NCBI RefSeq assembly: GCF_002091955.1
Contig: NZ_MKKY01000028.1
Location: 1 to 32,918 of the forward strand
DNA from: Rhodococcus sp. 1168
GTDB taxonomy: Bacteria; Actinomycetota; Actinomycetes; Mycobacteriales; Mycobacteriaceae
Length of the DNA stretch: 32,918 bases
Direction: 5' to 3'
How positions within the stretch are numbered: the first letter of the stretch is position 1; the number at the start of each line of letters is the position of its first letter. A program made the position numbers and the translations under genes. The notes below the pieces were generated by a model. That model was not told the DNA's origin and searched no databases. It saw nothing but the letters and a program-made list of their open reading frames with translations. Below are positions 15,008 to 23,482 of this stretch, piece by piece.

Positions 15008-16582
15008 ATGACCTCCGGTCAATTGACGCTGCGCGACCTGTTCACGACCGCACTCGACCGCTTTGACGGTCAACCCGCCATCACATCAGATGGGACTACC
15101 GTTTCCTATCGGCAAGTTGTCTTGCAGGCGAACGGATTAGCGCGATTTCTGCACGACAACGGGGTGTCCCCAGGCACACCGGTTGCACTCATGATGAGCA
15201 ACGGAGTCGAGTATGTAGTCGCTGACCAAGCGGTGCTGCGCTGCGGCGGCGCGAAAGTTCCGCTCAACGACATGCTGAGCGGCCGCGATTCGCGGTACAT
15301 CCTGCACAACAGTGGTGCATTGGTGGCGATCACGACGCCCGCGCAACTCCCCCATGCCCTCAGCGCTCTCGCAGATCCCGATACGCCACTGCGTACGGTC
15401 GTGATCGTCGGCCCTGCACCGGTGCCGTCGATTTCGGGCGCAGTTCTGTGGGCGGACGCCGTAGGCGAAGGGGCATCCGCCCCGCCCAACGTCAGGATCG
15501 ACCCCTCGGACATCGGAATGATCATCTACACCGGAGGGACCACTGGGGACCCGAAGGGCGTGATCCACTCGCACGGCGGACTGGCCCTGAATGTGCTCTC
15601 GCATGCCCTGGAGATCGGATTCGGTGACGACGAGCGGCTCATCATCACCTCACCACTTCCACATTCTTCGGGGTTCCACCTGCAAGCAGGCATGCTCAAA
15701 GGAGCTCACTCCTTCGTCGAGTCCGGCTTCGTGCCGGAGCTCGTCCTGAGTCGAATCGAGCTCGACAGGGCTACGTTTCTATTCGCCGTCCCAACGATGA
15801 TCTACCGGTTGCTCGACCACATCACGCAAGCGACCGTCGAACGCACGGTTGACTTCTCGTCGCTGCGGACAATCCTCTACGGAGCCGCGCCTATCACACC
15901 GGATCGGCTCACGCAGGGCTTGGAAACCTTCGGGCCGGTATTCATGCAGCTCTATGGTCAGTCGGAAGCACCGAATTTCATCACGCGACTGACCCGCCAA
16001 GACCACGACCCCGCCAGGCCCGAGCGCTTGACCAGCTGCGGGCGGGCGGTCAGTATGGCCAGAATCCGCATCGTCGATGAGGACGGCAACGAATGCCCAC
16101 TCGGTGTCGTCGGCGAGGTCACCGCGATGACGCCGTACACGATGGTTGGGTACCTCGGGATGCCGGAGAAGTCTGCAGAGACCATCCGGGATGGGTGGCT
16201 GTATACAGGCGATCTCGGGCGAGTCGACGAGGACGGCTACCTCTACCTCGTCGACCGCAAGAACGACATGATCATCACCGGCGGAATGAACGTCTACTCC
16301 GGCGAGGTCGAGAACATCATCGCGCAGATCGATGGCGTCGCTCAGGTCGCCGTCATCGGGATCCCCCACCCGGATTGGGGTGAGGCCGTCGTCGCGTTCA
16401 TCGTCGAGTCGAGCGCGGGGTCCGCCGAACATGACGGCATCATCGCGCACTGTCGCGTGCAGCTTTCTCGGTACAAGGTACCGAAAAGTTTGCAAATCGT
16501 CACTGAACTGCCTCTGACAACGCTCGGCAAGCTGGACAAGAAGGCACTTCGAGCAACTGCAACCTCCAGACAAGCCCCGTAG
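15008..16582 (+). CDS. AMP-dependent acyl-CoA synthetase/ligase
   Basis: A 524-residue adenylate-forming enzyme expected to activate a carboxylic acid with ATP and CoA. Motifs: phosphate-binding loop YTGGTTGDPKG near residue 174, LYGQSEAPN near 315, YTGDLGRVDEDGYLYLVDR near 399 followed by KNDMIITGGMNVYSGEVE, and the C-terminal catalytic lysine segment LTTLGKLDKKALR near 505. The ATG at 15008 has AAGGAG at about 6 bases and gives a normal family length. A GTG at 14861, also with GGAGGA, would add 49 residues lacking any family feature. Acid specificity is unknown; the GQSE variant in place of G-TE is seen in medium-chain or aromatic-type ligases. The luciferase-like gene follows after 95 bases. 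Confidence 0.9.
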   Translation: MTSGQLTLRDLFTTALDRFDGQPAITSDGTTVSYRQVVLQANGLARFLHDNGVSPGTPVALMMSNGVEYVVADQAVLRCGGAKVPLNDMLSGRDSRYILHNSGALVAITTPAQLPHALSALADPDTPLRTVVIVGPAPVPSISGAVLWADAVGEGASAPPNVRIDPSDIGMIIYTGGTTGDPKGVIHSHGGLALNVLSHALEIGFGDDERLIITSPLPHSSGFHLQAGMLKGAHSFVESGFVPELVLSRIELDRATFLFAVPTMIYRLLDHITQATVERTVDFSSLRTILYGAAPITPDRLTQGLETFGPVFMQLYGQSEAPNFITRLTRQDHDPARPERLTSCGRAVSMARIRIVDEDGNECPLGVVGEVTAMTPYTMVGYLGMPEKSAETIRDGWLYTGDLGRVDEDGYLYLVDRKNDMIITGGMNVYSGEVENIIAQIDGVAQVAVIGIPHPDWGEAVVAFIVESSAGSAEHDGIIAHCRVQLSRYKVPKSLQIVTELPLTTLGKLDKKALRATATSRQAP

Positions 16583-16677
16583 CGTCGAGCAGCCGTCGAG
16601 GAGCCGCGAACCGCACATCAGCAATACCGCTCACACCCACGAGTCCATTCTGTTCCAACACTAGGAGTCCGTTCACC

Positions 16678-17670
16678 ATGAAACTCTCTCTCTACCTTCC
16701 CAATTTCCGAAACAAGGTGACGGTCAAGGAGCTCGAGGACCTCACGAACCTTGCCGAGGACCTCGAATTCGACTCTGTCTGGACCCTTGACCGGATCATC
16801 GTCCCGGAAGCCTCTGATCGAGGGGAGCTTCAGCACTCTTTCGGCATGATGGAGGGCTTTCCTCGCTCTCTCCCCGTATCTTCTCGAGGCGAGTTCCTCC
16901 AAGGCATGCCATTGATCCCCTGGCTCGCTGCGAAGACATCCAAACTTCGGATCGGCATGAGCATCATCGACACGCCGTTCCGCTCACCCGGTGTCTTGGC
17001 CGCTGAATTAGCGACCATCGACCAGCTTTCCCACGGCAGGCTCAACGTCGCAGTCGGCTCCGGTTGGATGCCTGAAGAATTCGCTGCCGCGAGCGCAACG
17101 CACCTCTTCCCTCGACGACACGCGCACGTACGAGAAACGATCGAGATCATGCAGGGAATCTGGACCAACGACGTCTTCGAGTACCACGGTGAGTTCGCCG
17201 ACTTCGAAAGAAGCGGGTTCGGGGCCAAGCCCGTGCAGACGCCGCACCCGCCAATCTATTTCAGCGGACTCAAGGATGCGAAGCGCTCGGCGCGCCGAGT
17301 CGCGAAGTACGGATTGTCTGGATGGATCGGCATTCAGGATTCACCGGAAGAGCTCAGCAAGTGGCGCGCCGGCATCAAGCGGGAACTCGAAGAACTGGGC
17401 AGTGATCGAACGATCGACGATCTCGACATCTGCAGCATGATCTGGTTTGTCATCACCGATCAGGAGACGGACCAGACGCCGCAGGGCAAAACCAGCAACC
17501 TGTTGACGGGAACCGCCGATCAGATTACCGACATGCTCAAGCGCTATAAAGAGGCCGGACTGACGATGCCCATTTTATGGCCGCCTTTCGCTGACGTGCC
17601 GGTATCGAAGACCCTCGACGACCTAAAGCGGCTCAAGGAAGAGATTATGCCCAAAGTCGAGGCCGGATAG
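16678..17670 (+). CDS. LLM-class (luciferase-like) F420- or FMN-dependent oxidoreductase
   Basis: A 330-residue TIM-barrel oxidoreductase of the bacterial-luciferase superfamily. The signature GRLNVAVGSGWMPEEF is at residues 120-135, preceded by AAELATIDQLSHG, with the C-terminal region ending in a DVPVSKTLDDLKRL helix. Family members use reduced F420 (hydride transfer) or FMNH2 (monooxygenation); the two cannot be separated by eye. Nearby fbiC-fbiD makes F420 attractive. The ATG at 16678 has AGGAG 11 bases upstream. It is probably cotranscribed with the preceding ligase. An IS1380-type element is inserted 33 bases after its stop codon. Confidence 0.88.
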   Translation: MKLSLYLPNFRNKVTVKELEDLTNLAEDLEFDSVWTLDRIIVPEASDRGELQHSFGMMEGFPRSLPVSSRGEFLQGMPLIPWLAAKTSKLRIGMSIIDTPFRSPGVLAAELATIDQLSHGRLNVAVGSGWMPEEFAAASATHLFPRRHAHVRETIEIMQGIWTNDVFEYHGEFADFERSGFGAKPVQTPHPPIYFSGLKDAKRSARRVAKYGLSGWIGIQDSPEELSKWRAGIKRELEELGSDRTIDDLDICSMIWFVITDQETDQTPQGKTSNLLTGTADQITDMLKRYKEAGLTMPILWPPFADVPVSKTLDDLKRLKEEIMPKVEAG

Positions 17671-17699
17671 CTCCCGGACCGATCCCCGCGGTCACTGCA

Positions 17700-17703
17700 C
17701 TAG
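17700..17703. repeat. left target-site duplication CTAG of the IS1380-type element
   Basis: CTAG directly precedes the element's left end and is repeated at 19354-19357 after its right end. A 4-base duplication fits IS1380-family insertion. The word is palindromic and short, so the support comes from its coincidence with the terminal repeats. Confidence 0.65.
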
Positions 17704-17726
17704 CCTGGGGCTTTCATGCCGGTGAC
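17704..17726 (+). repeat. left terminal inverted repeat of IS1380-type element
   Basis: Begins CCTGGGGCTTTCATGCC and ends GGTGAC. It pairs with 19331-19353 at 16 of 23 positions. The right copy appears more divergent, which may reduce mobility. Confidence 0.7.
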
Positions 17727-17823
17727 TGAGCACGGCGTGTCAAAGTAAAGAGATGGCGCTCTGAGCTGGGATAATTCGACTTGCGAAGGCACGAATCAAT
17801 CCAACTCGAGGAGCACCATCCCG

Positions 17824-19225
17824 GTGAGGAAGTCCACCTCGCCCTACCCCACCCTGTCCGTAGACGCCACCGGAACGGGTCTCGCGAAAGCATGCTGGAG
17901 CAGTGACGCTGCTCCGCACCGCGGAGGTCACCGGACTCACCTCAGCGTTGTCGGAGACACTGTCCTCATGGCGAAAACCGTTGGCGCAGTTCAACCCCGG
18001 CAAGACCGTCACCGATCCCGCAGTGTCACTGGCACTCGGAGGGGACTGCCTCGCCGACATCGCGACCCTGCGTGAGCACTCCGCCGTGTTCGGGAGAGTT
18101 CCCTCGGACCCGACAGTAAGCCGTTTGATCACTGCGTTGGCCGCTGATGCACCCGCAGTCCTGACCACCATCGACACTGCCCGAGCATCCGCCCGCGCCG
18201 CAGCATGGACCCACGCCGGCCAGAACGCCCCCGATCACGACATCACCGCGCAGAACCCAATCATCATCGACCTCGACGCAACCCTCGTCACCGCCCACTC
18301 CGACAAAGAACTCGCGGCACCAACCTACAAGCGCGGCTTCGGCTTTCATCCCCTACTCGCATTCGTCGACCACGGTAGCGCAGGCACGGGCGAACCCCTC
18401 GCCGCGCTACTGCGGGCAGGCAACGCCGGCTCCAACACCGCCGCCGACCACATCGACATCACCCGAAAGGCGCTCGCGCAACTGCCAATCACCACCGGCG
18501 GCCGGCCCGGAAAGAAAATACTGGTGCGCACCGACGGTGCCGCAGCCAGTCACGCCTTCCTGTCGTGGCTGCACAACAAACGGGTTTCCTACTCGATCGG
18601 GTTCGGACTCACCGACACCATGGTCACCGCGCTGCGCGAAGTTCCCGACAGCGCGTGGTCGGCCGTGATCGACGCTGACGAAAAGGTCCGCGACGGCACC
18701 TGGGTCATCGACGCCACCGGCGTGCTCGACCTCGCGACGTGGCCACCGGGCATGCGAGTGGTCATCAGAAAGGAACGCCCGCATCCAGGTGCTCAACTGC
18801 GTTTCACCGACACCGACACCGACGGACTGCGGTTGACTGCGTTCGCCACGAACACCGCCCGTGGTCAGGTCCAGGATCTCGAACTGCGGCATCGTCGACG
18901 TGCCCGCCGCGAAGACCGAATCCGAAACTCCAAAGACACTGGGCTCGACAACTTTCCACTGTACGGATTCGACCGGAACCGCATCTGGCTCGCCATCGTC
19001 GAACTCGCCCTCGAACTTACCGCATGGACACCGATGCTCGGATTCACAGAACACGACGCACGCCGGTGGGAACCGAAACGGCTACGTCTGCGGATCTTTT
19101 CGGTCGCCGGACGCGTCGCCGCCCACGCCCGCCGCACCCATCTACGGCTGTCGACAGATGCCTCGTGGTCGGCGCTGATCGTCACCGCACTGACCCGATT
19201 GGCGGCGCTACCCGCGCCCGCCTGA
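17824..19225 (+). pseudogene. IS1380-family transposase with a frameshift near codon 21
   Basis: The frame starting at GTG 17824 (GAGGAG 10 bases upstream) reads MRKSTSPYPTLSVDATGTGL, the conserved IS1380 N-terminus, then loses similarity. The continuing family sequence HAGAVTLLRTAEVTGL is in the +1 frame from 17891 to the stop at 19225. The shift lies within 17884-17890 and equals one extra base (or two missing). Joined, the protein would be about 466 residues, normal for the family, with the LDAT Asp and RTDGA Asp of the catalytic core retained. A GTG at 17903 could give a 440-residue version lacking the N-terminus. Read as a disabled transposase, a sequencing error or, less likely, recoding. 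Confidence 0.75.
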
Positions 19226-19330
19226 CTACCGATCCTCACCCATACGATACGAAAGACACATTAGACACATCGCGCCCGATCGATGTGAACGCAGTCAAAA
19301 GCAGCAATCTCGAACGGACCAGGCCACCAC

Positions 19331-19353
19331 GTCAGCAGGAAGAAAGATCGAGG
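19331..19353 (-). repeat. right terminal inverted repeat of IS1380-type element
   Basis: GTCAGCAGGAAGAAAGATCG then AGG is the partner of 17704-17726, with 7 mismatches. CTAG follows at 19354-19357 as the second copy of the target duplication. Confidence 0.65.
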
Positions 19354-19363
19354 CTAGGCGCAC

Positions 19364-20338
19364 TTATGGTCGGACAATTACAACAGCCTTCCCCGATATC
19401 TGACCATTGTCGAGCATTGTGAGAGCCTGTGGGATCTGTTCAAAGGTAAATATCTCTTTGATGGCGGGTGCAATTTCGCGTCGCTCGTACATAGCGCTAA
19501 GAGCAGTATTCGCTGTCTCCATGAGCTTCTCGTCCGTGTCGAGGAATGCACCCCAGGCTACGCCTACCGCGGAAATATTCTTCAGCAGTAGCCTATTGAT
19601 GCCGAGCTGCGGAATCTGGCCGGCAGCAAATCCGGTTACCAAGATGCGGCCTTCGGGCGCCATTGTGCGTAGTGCCTCGCCAAAAAGCCAGTCACCGAGG
19701 GGGTCAAGCACCACATCTACTCCGCGTCCGTTGTTGAGGGATCGGACTTTGGTAGAGAACCCCTTGTCCAGAATCAAGACGGAATCGGCTCCAGCGGACT
19801 GCGCGACGGCGGCCTGTTCGTCGTTCGCAACTCCTGCAATGACTTTAGCGCCCAGTGCTGCACCCACTTGTACGGCCGCGGTGCCTATTCCTCCAGCCGC
19901 GCCCATGACTAGGAGCGTTTCACCTGGCTCGATTCGGCCTCGACGTACGAGCGCGAAATAGACCGTGTGATAGTTGATGATCGTCGCAGCTCCAACTGCA
20001 AAATCCATGTCCTCTGGTAGTCGAAATACTGCGTGGACTGGGGCACAAACAGTCTCGGAATATCCACCTTTCCAAAGAAACGCTGCAACCCGGTCCCCTG
20101 GCTGTAGCGAAGAGCTGGGAGGGCAGCTGCGAACGATTCCGGCCACTTCGCTACCTGGGATGAACGGCAGTTCAGGTTTGTTCTGATATTGGCCTTTGGT
20201 GATGAGTAAATCCGGGAAGTTGATTCCGATTGCATGGACCTCGATTATTACGTCGCCCGCAGAACCCGTTACTTCCTCGGACTCGTGGATGGAAAGGGCC
20301 TGGGGGCCTGTGTATTCAGAGAGTTGGTAAGACTTCAT
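19364..20338 (-). CDS. NADPH:quinone oxidoreductase-like, zinc-independent MDR family protein
   Basis: A 324-residue medium-chain dehydrogenase/reductase of the quinone-oxidoreductase group. The N-terminal GroES-like fold shows VHAIGINFPDLLITKGQYQ and PFIPGSEVAGIV; the nucleotide-binding motif GAAGGIGTAAVQ is near residue 135. The catalytic and structural zinc cysteines of alcohol dehydrogenases are absent, as expected for this group. Members reduce quinones or enoyl/enone substrates with NADPH, so an enoyl-CoA or enone reductase role in the pathway is possible. The ATG at 20338 has GAGGATAGAG before it; a longer frame to 20386 adds 16 unlikely residues. It is divergent from the aldehyde dehydrogenase across a 325-base promoter region with two related palindromes. 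Confidence 0.88.
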   Translation of the reverse strand: MKSYQLSEYTGPQALSIHESEEVTGSAGDVIIEVHAIGINFPDLLITKGQYQNKPELPFIPGSEVAGIVRSCPPSSSLQPGDRVAAFLWKGGYSETVCAPVHAVFRLPEDMDFAVGAATIINYHTVYFALVRRGRIEPGETLLVMGAAGGIGTAAVQVGAALGAKVIAGVANDEQAAVAQSAGADSVLILDKGFSTKVRSLNNGRGVDVVLDPLGDWLFGEALRTMAPEGRILVTGFAAGQIPQLGINRLLLKNISAVGVAWGAFLDTDEKLMETANTALSAMYERREIAPAIKEIFTFEQIPQALTMLDNGQISGKAVVIVRP

Positions 20339-20394
20339 CTCTATCCTCGCCTTGTGTCCAGGGTAAATGTCGACGTAGTTGGTCAAGTACCTAG

Positions 20395-20404
20395 CGAACG
20401 TTCG
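20395..20404. promoter_or_regulatory. palindromic operator copy 1 (CGAACGTTCG)
   Basis: A perfect 10-base palindrome, 57 bases upstream of the quinone-oxidoreductase-like gene. Its core CGAAC-R-TTCG recurs at 20621-20632 near the aldehyde dehydrogenase. One regulator probably governs both divergent units. Confidence 0.5.
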
Positions 20405-20523
20405 GGTGTCACGCTGAACTTTGCATCCTGCTCGGATCCTTTGTCAACCTTGAATTTTGTCTAGTTTTCGACGACCAAATCAGAAGACTGGCAGCTGAGC
20501 ACTGAATCAAGGAGGTATTGACA

Positions 20524-20679
20524 GTGACCCGCACCACAGGACATGATGATGTAGCCGTTCGGGGCCTGACTCGATGCAACCTCGGAATAGCTAAATTGCT
20601 TTCGAGTTTGTTCAGGTTATCCGAACATTCGGCTACCTCAGACACAGTAGGAAAGGCTTTACCATGCAGAGTGAGTTGA
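20524..20679 (+). CDS. possible 51-residue small protein or leader peptide overlapping the aldehyde dehydrogenase start
   Basis: GTG at 20524 follows a perfect Shine-Dalgarno AAGGAGGT (20509-20516) with 7 bases spacing, the strongest ribosome site in the window. The frame codes 51 residues ([18 protein letters not shown] at the start, LPCRVS at the end) and stops at 20677-20679, 16 bases inside the aldehyde dehydrogenase gene. No family is recognised. The TTGACA within the same stretch (20518-20523) could instead be a -35 promoter box. Translation here would couple to, or interfere with, the downstream gene; it could also be a remnant of a lost gene. Confidence 0.35.
   Translation: MTRTTGHDDVAVRGLTRCNLGIAKLLSSLFRLSEHSATSDTVGKALPCRVS
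20621..20632. promoter_or_regulatory. palindromic operator copy 2 (CCGAACATTCGG)
   Basis: Arms CCGAA/TTCGG around CA, 31 bases upstream of the aldehyde dehydrogenase start codon. It shares CGAAC-R-TTCG with 20395-20404. The position would allow repression of the aldehyde dehydrogenase/alcohol dehydrogenase operon, for example by a TetR-type protein. Confidence 0.5.
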
Positions 20680-22088
20680 ATTTCTCGAAGCACTACATCG
20701 GCGGAGCATGGGTAACGTCCAACGGTGCCGACAGCATCGACGTAACCAATCCCGCAACCGAAGAAGTTATCGGACGTGTTCCGGCCGGGACGGCCTCTGA
20801 TGTCGACGCGGCAGTCGCCGCAGCGCAGGCAGCTCTACCCGCCTGGTCCGCGTTGTCGCCAAGTGAGCGGGCGACGTGGCTGCGCACGGCGCACGACGCA
20901 CTGGCATCCCGAGCCGAGGAAATCGGCACGATCATCTCGCAAGAGATGGGTATGCCCGTCAAGCCAGCTGCGGATTGGCAAGTCGGCCTGCCGGTTTTCA
21001 ACCTCGAGAACTACGCAAAGCTAGGCGAGACCTTCAAGTTCGAGGGTCGAACGATCGGCAACTCCCTGGTCGTCCGTGAGCCAATCGGAGTTGTCGGTGC
21101 CATCGCTCCGTGGAACTACCCGCTTCATCAAATGGTTCTCAAAGCATCGCCCGCTTTGATTTCCGGATGCACCTTCGTAGGAAAACCGAGTGAGATCGCG
21201 CCCTTGTCGACACTCAAATTCGCAGAAATTCTCCACGAAATCGGCTTTCCGGCAGGTGTATTCAACATCGTTTGCGGCTACGGTGTACCCGTCGGCGAAG
21301 CTATTGCAAGCCATCCAGGCATCGACATGGTTTCGTTCACCGGATCCACCCGGGCTGGAACTCGAGTCGCGGAACTGGCTTCGGCGAGTGTCAAGCGCGT
21401 GGCACTCGAACTTGGCGGGAAGTCCGCCAATGTCATTCTCGATGACGCAGACCTCGAACTAGCAGTGACGGACGGCGTGGCGAAGTGCTTCCAGAACTCA
21501 GGTCAGACGTGCTCGGCACTGACACGAATGCTGGTTCCGCGCGAGAAGCTGGCAGAGGTCGAGGCCTTGGCTGCCAAGGTCGCAGCGAACTTCGTCGTAG
21601 GTGATCCAGCAGATCCGTCCACCGAACTCGGACCCCTTGTCAGCGCTGTTCAACTCGACCGCGTTCGGCGGTACATCGATCAGGGTGTCGCCGAAGGTGC
21701 CCGGCTGGTAGAGGGCGGATCCGACCCGTACGAAGGACCCGGCTACTACGCTCGTCCGACCGTGTTCTCGGATGTATCACCCGCGATGACAATCGCGCGC
21801 GAAGAGATCTTCGGACCGGTTCTGGTGTTGATCGGCTACGACGACGAGGACGACGCTGTCCGAATCGCCAATGACAGCGAATACGGGCTCGCCGCCGGCG
21901 TGTGGTCAGCGGATCCCGAACGTGCCCTGGCCGTCGCCAAGCGGATTCGTGCGGGTCAGATCGAGGTCAACGGTGGCACGTACAATCCCGCCGCGCCGTT
22001 CGGTGGATACAAAAAGTCCGGAATCGGTCGCGAGGCAGGCGAATTCGGTCTCGAGGAGTTCCTAGAGGTCAAATCGATTCAGCGTTGA
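20664..22088 (+). CDS. NAD(P)-dependent aldehyde dehydrogenase
   Basis: A 474-residue aldehyde dehydrogenase superfamily enzyme oxidising an aldehyde to the acid. Asn151 (APWNYP), general base Glu249 ([10 protein letters not shown]) and nucleophile Cys283 ([12 protein letters not shown]) are all present, with cofactor motif [11 protein letters not shown] at 225-235 and EEIFGPVL near the C-terminal third. The length is slightly short for the family (usually 480-500) but complete. The ATG at 20664 is preceded by AGGAAAGG. It is cotranscribed with the alcohol dehydrogenase 48 bases downstream, which would supply its substrate. A preceding small reading frame overlaps its first codons. Confidence 0.93.
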   Translation: MQSELNFSKHYIGGAWVTSNGADSIDVTNPATEEVIGRVPAGTASDVDAAVAAAQAALPAWSALSPSERATWLRTAHDALASRAEEIGTIISQEMGMPVKPAADWQVGLPVFNLENYAKLGETFKFEGRTIGNSLVVREPIGVVGAIAPWNYPLHQMVLKASPALISGCTFVGKPSEIAPLSTLKFAEILHEIGFPAGVFNIVCGYGVPVGEAIASHPGIDMVSFTGSTRAGTRVAELASASVKRVALELGGKSANVILDDADLELAVTDGVAKCFQNSGQTCSALTRMLVPREKLAEVEALAAKVAANFVVGDPADPSTELGPLVSAVQLDRVRRYIDQGVAEGARLVEGGSDPYEGPGYYARPTVFSDVSPAMTIAREEIFGPVLVLIGYDDEDDAVRIANDSEYGLAAGVWSADPERALAVAKRIRAGQIEVNGGTYNPAAPFGGYKKSGIGREAGEFGLEEFLEVKSIQR

Positions 22089-22136
22089 TCGCCAACAACA
22101 GTCGTCGATAACAACAGTAGTTCAGGAGGTAGCACG

Positions 22137-23264
22137 GTGAAGACCAAAGCAGCAGTGTTATGGGGAGTGGACCAGAAGTGGGAGATCGAGGAAGTGGAAC
22201 TCGGTGATCCCATCGCTGGGGAAGTACAGGTCGAGCTCACCGCCTCCGGCCTGTGTCACTCCGATGAGCATGTTCGTACCGGGGATACTCCGGTGAGCTC
22301 GTTCCCCTACATCGGAGGACACGAGGGTGCAGGCATCGTGACGAAGGTCGGGAAGGGCGTGACCAGCCTGCAAGAAGGCGACCACGTCGTCCTCGGATTC
22401 GTTCCAGCATGTGGTAGGTGTCCGGCCTGCGTGACTGGGCACTCCAGTGTTTGTGACATGGCTGCCGATCTCCTCACCGGACACTCGATTGCCGACGGCA
22501 GCTACCGTCATCACGTCCGGGGGAAGGGCGCGGTACCGATGTGCTTGCTTGGTACCTTTTCGCCGTATGTCACCGTCCATGAGGCGTCGGCAATCAAGGT
22601 GGACAACTGGATTCCACTGGACAAGGCTGCGCTGGTGGGCTGCGGCGTCACCACGGGGTGGGGCTCGTCGGTGTACGCCGCCGATGTCAAGGTCGGGGAA
22701 ACCGTCGTCATCGTCGGCGCGGGTGGCATTGGAGTCAATGCCATCCAAGGCGCAAAGTCGGCAGGAGCAAAGCGGGTGATCGCTATTGATCCAGTTCCAT
22801 TCAAGCGCGACCAAGCCAAGATATTCGGCGCTACCCACACTTTTGCGTCGCTCGAAGAAGCCACTGAGCCGATTCGTGAGATGACCTGGGGAAGGATGGC
22901 CGACAAAGCGGTCATCTCGGTTGGCCGCCTCAGTGGCAACATCGTCGGCGAGACGCTCGATGTACTGGGAAAGAACAGCACGGCCGTGTTGACATCGGTC
23001 GGTAGTAGCCCGGACCGCGACGTAACTTTCAACATGAACGACATGACGGTCTCGCAAAAGCGACTTCAGGGTGCGCTTTTCGGAAGCGCCAACACAAGGG
23101 AGGATATCCCGAAGATTCTGAGGCTGTACAACGACGGTGAGTACCTTCTCGACGAGATGATCACCAAGCGTTACCGCCTCGAAGACATCAACGAGGCATA
23201 TCAGGACATGTACGACGGCAAGAACATTCGCGGTTTGATCGAGTACTCCGACGCTGATCGCTGA
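22137..23264 (+). CDS. NDMA-dependent zinc alcohol dehydrogenase (mycofactocin-associated type)
   Basis: A 375-residue medium-chain zinc alcohol dehydrogenase. Catalytic zinc ligands Cys40, His62-Glu63 and Cys169; structural zinc cysteines 92, 95, 98 and 106; nucleotide motif GAGGIG at 194-199. The N-terminus MKTKAAVLWGVDQKWEIEEVELGDP and the C-terminal YNDGEYLLDEMITKRYRLEDINEAY match the actinobacterial NDMA-dependent (Rxyl_3153-like) family. Those enzymes hold NAD tightly and are thought to pass electrons to mycofactocin rather than to free NAD. The GTG at 22137 has CAGGAGGT 6 bases upstream. The 48-base gap after the aldehyde dehydrogenase holds a 9-base direct repeat AACAACAGT (22094, 22110). 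A good terminator follows. Confidence 0.9.
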   Translation: MKTKAAVLWGVDQKWEIEEVELGDPIAGEVQVELTASGLCHSDEHVRTGDTPVSSFPYIGGHEGAGIVTKVGKGVTSLQEGDHVVLGFVPACGRCPACVTGHSSVCDMAADLLTGHSIADGSYRHHVRGKGAVPMCLLGTFSPYVTVHEASAIKVDNWIPLDKAALVGCGVTTGWGSSVYAADVKVGETVVIVGAGGIGVNAIQGAKSAGAKRVIAIDPVPFKRDQAKIFGATHTFASLEEATEPIREMTWGRMADKAVISVGRLSGNIVGETLDVLGKNSTAVLTSVGSSPDRDVTFNMNDMTVSQKRLQGALFGSANTREDIPKILRLYNDGEYLLDEMITKRYRLEDINEAYQDMYDGKNIRGLIEYSDADR

Positions 23265-23268
23265 CCGA

Positions 23269-23323
23269 AACACCGGCGCCGGGGGCTGGCAGAGCACACC
23301 GACCGCTGCCCCCGGTGTCTTTT
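23269..23323 (+). terminator. Rho-independent terminator of the aldehyde/alcohol dehydrogenase operon
   Basis: GGGGGC (23281-23286, with CC before it) pairs with GCCCCC (23308-23313, with GG after it). The flanking ACAC and GTGT can extend the stem across a small bulge, and TTTT follows at 23320-23323. It lies just after the alcohol dehydrogenase stop codon and separates this operon from the ABC transporter operon. Confidence 0.75.
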
Positions 23324-23482
23324 CATCCCGCCGTGAAGACACCGGCTGATCTTCTACGACTCCCCACTTTCTCGCGCACGTGCTCATGCCTGCGCAGTCA
23401 CTGACATGTCTACACATGCCTCGGCAGGCGCCCCTACGTCGGGCAGTTTGCCGAGCCAACATACAGACGAAACGAGAGAACT

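Larger units (their letters stand above)
17704..19353 (+). mobile_element. IS1380-family insertion sequence, about 1.65 kb
   Basis: The element is bounded by imperfect inverted repeats (17704-17726 and 19331-19353; 16 of 23 positions match when one is reversed and complemented, sharing CCT/AGG ends, CTTTC/GAAAG and TGAC/GTCA) and flanked by CTAG on both sides. It contains one transposase gene with a frame disruption near its start. The size is typical for the family. It sits between the convergent luciferase-like gene and the quinone-oxidoreductase-like gene, its right end 10 bases from the latter's stop codon, and disrupts neither. Confidence 0.85.

Noticed and set aside
17677..17692. Weak hairpin GACCG...CGGTC after the luciferase-like gene
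   Set aside because: Only a 5-base stem, without a T-tract; not convincing as a terminator.
22158..23462. 434-codon open frame antisense to the alcohol dehydrogenase
   Set aside because: Shadow frame over a gene with all zinc ligands; it also crosses the terminator. No recognisable domain.
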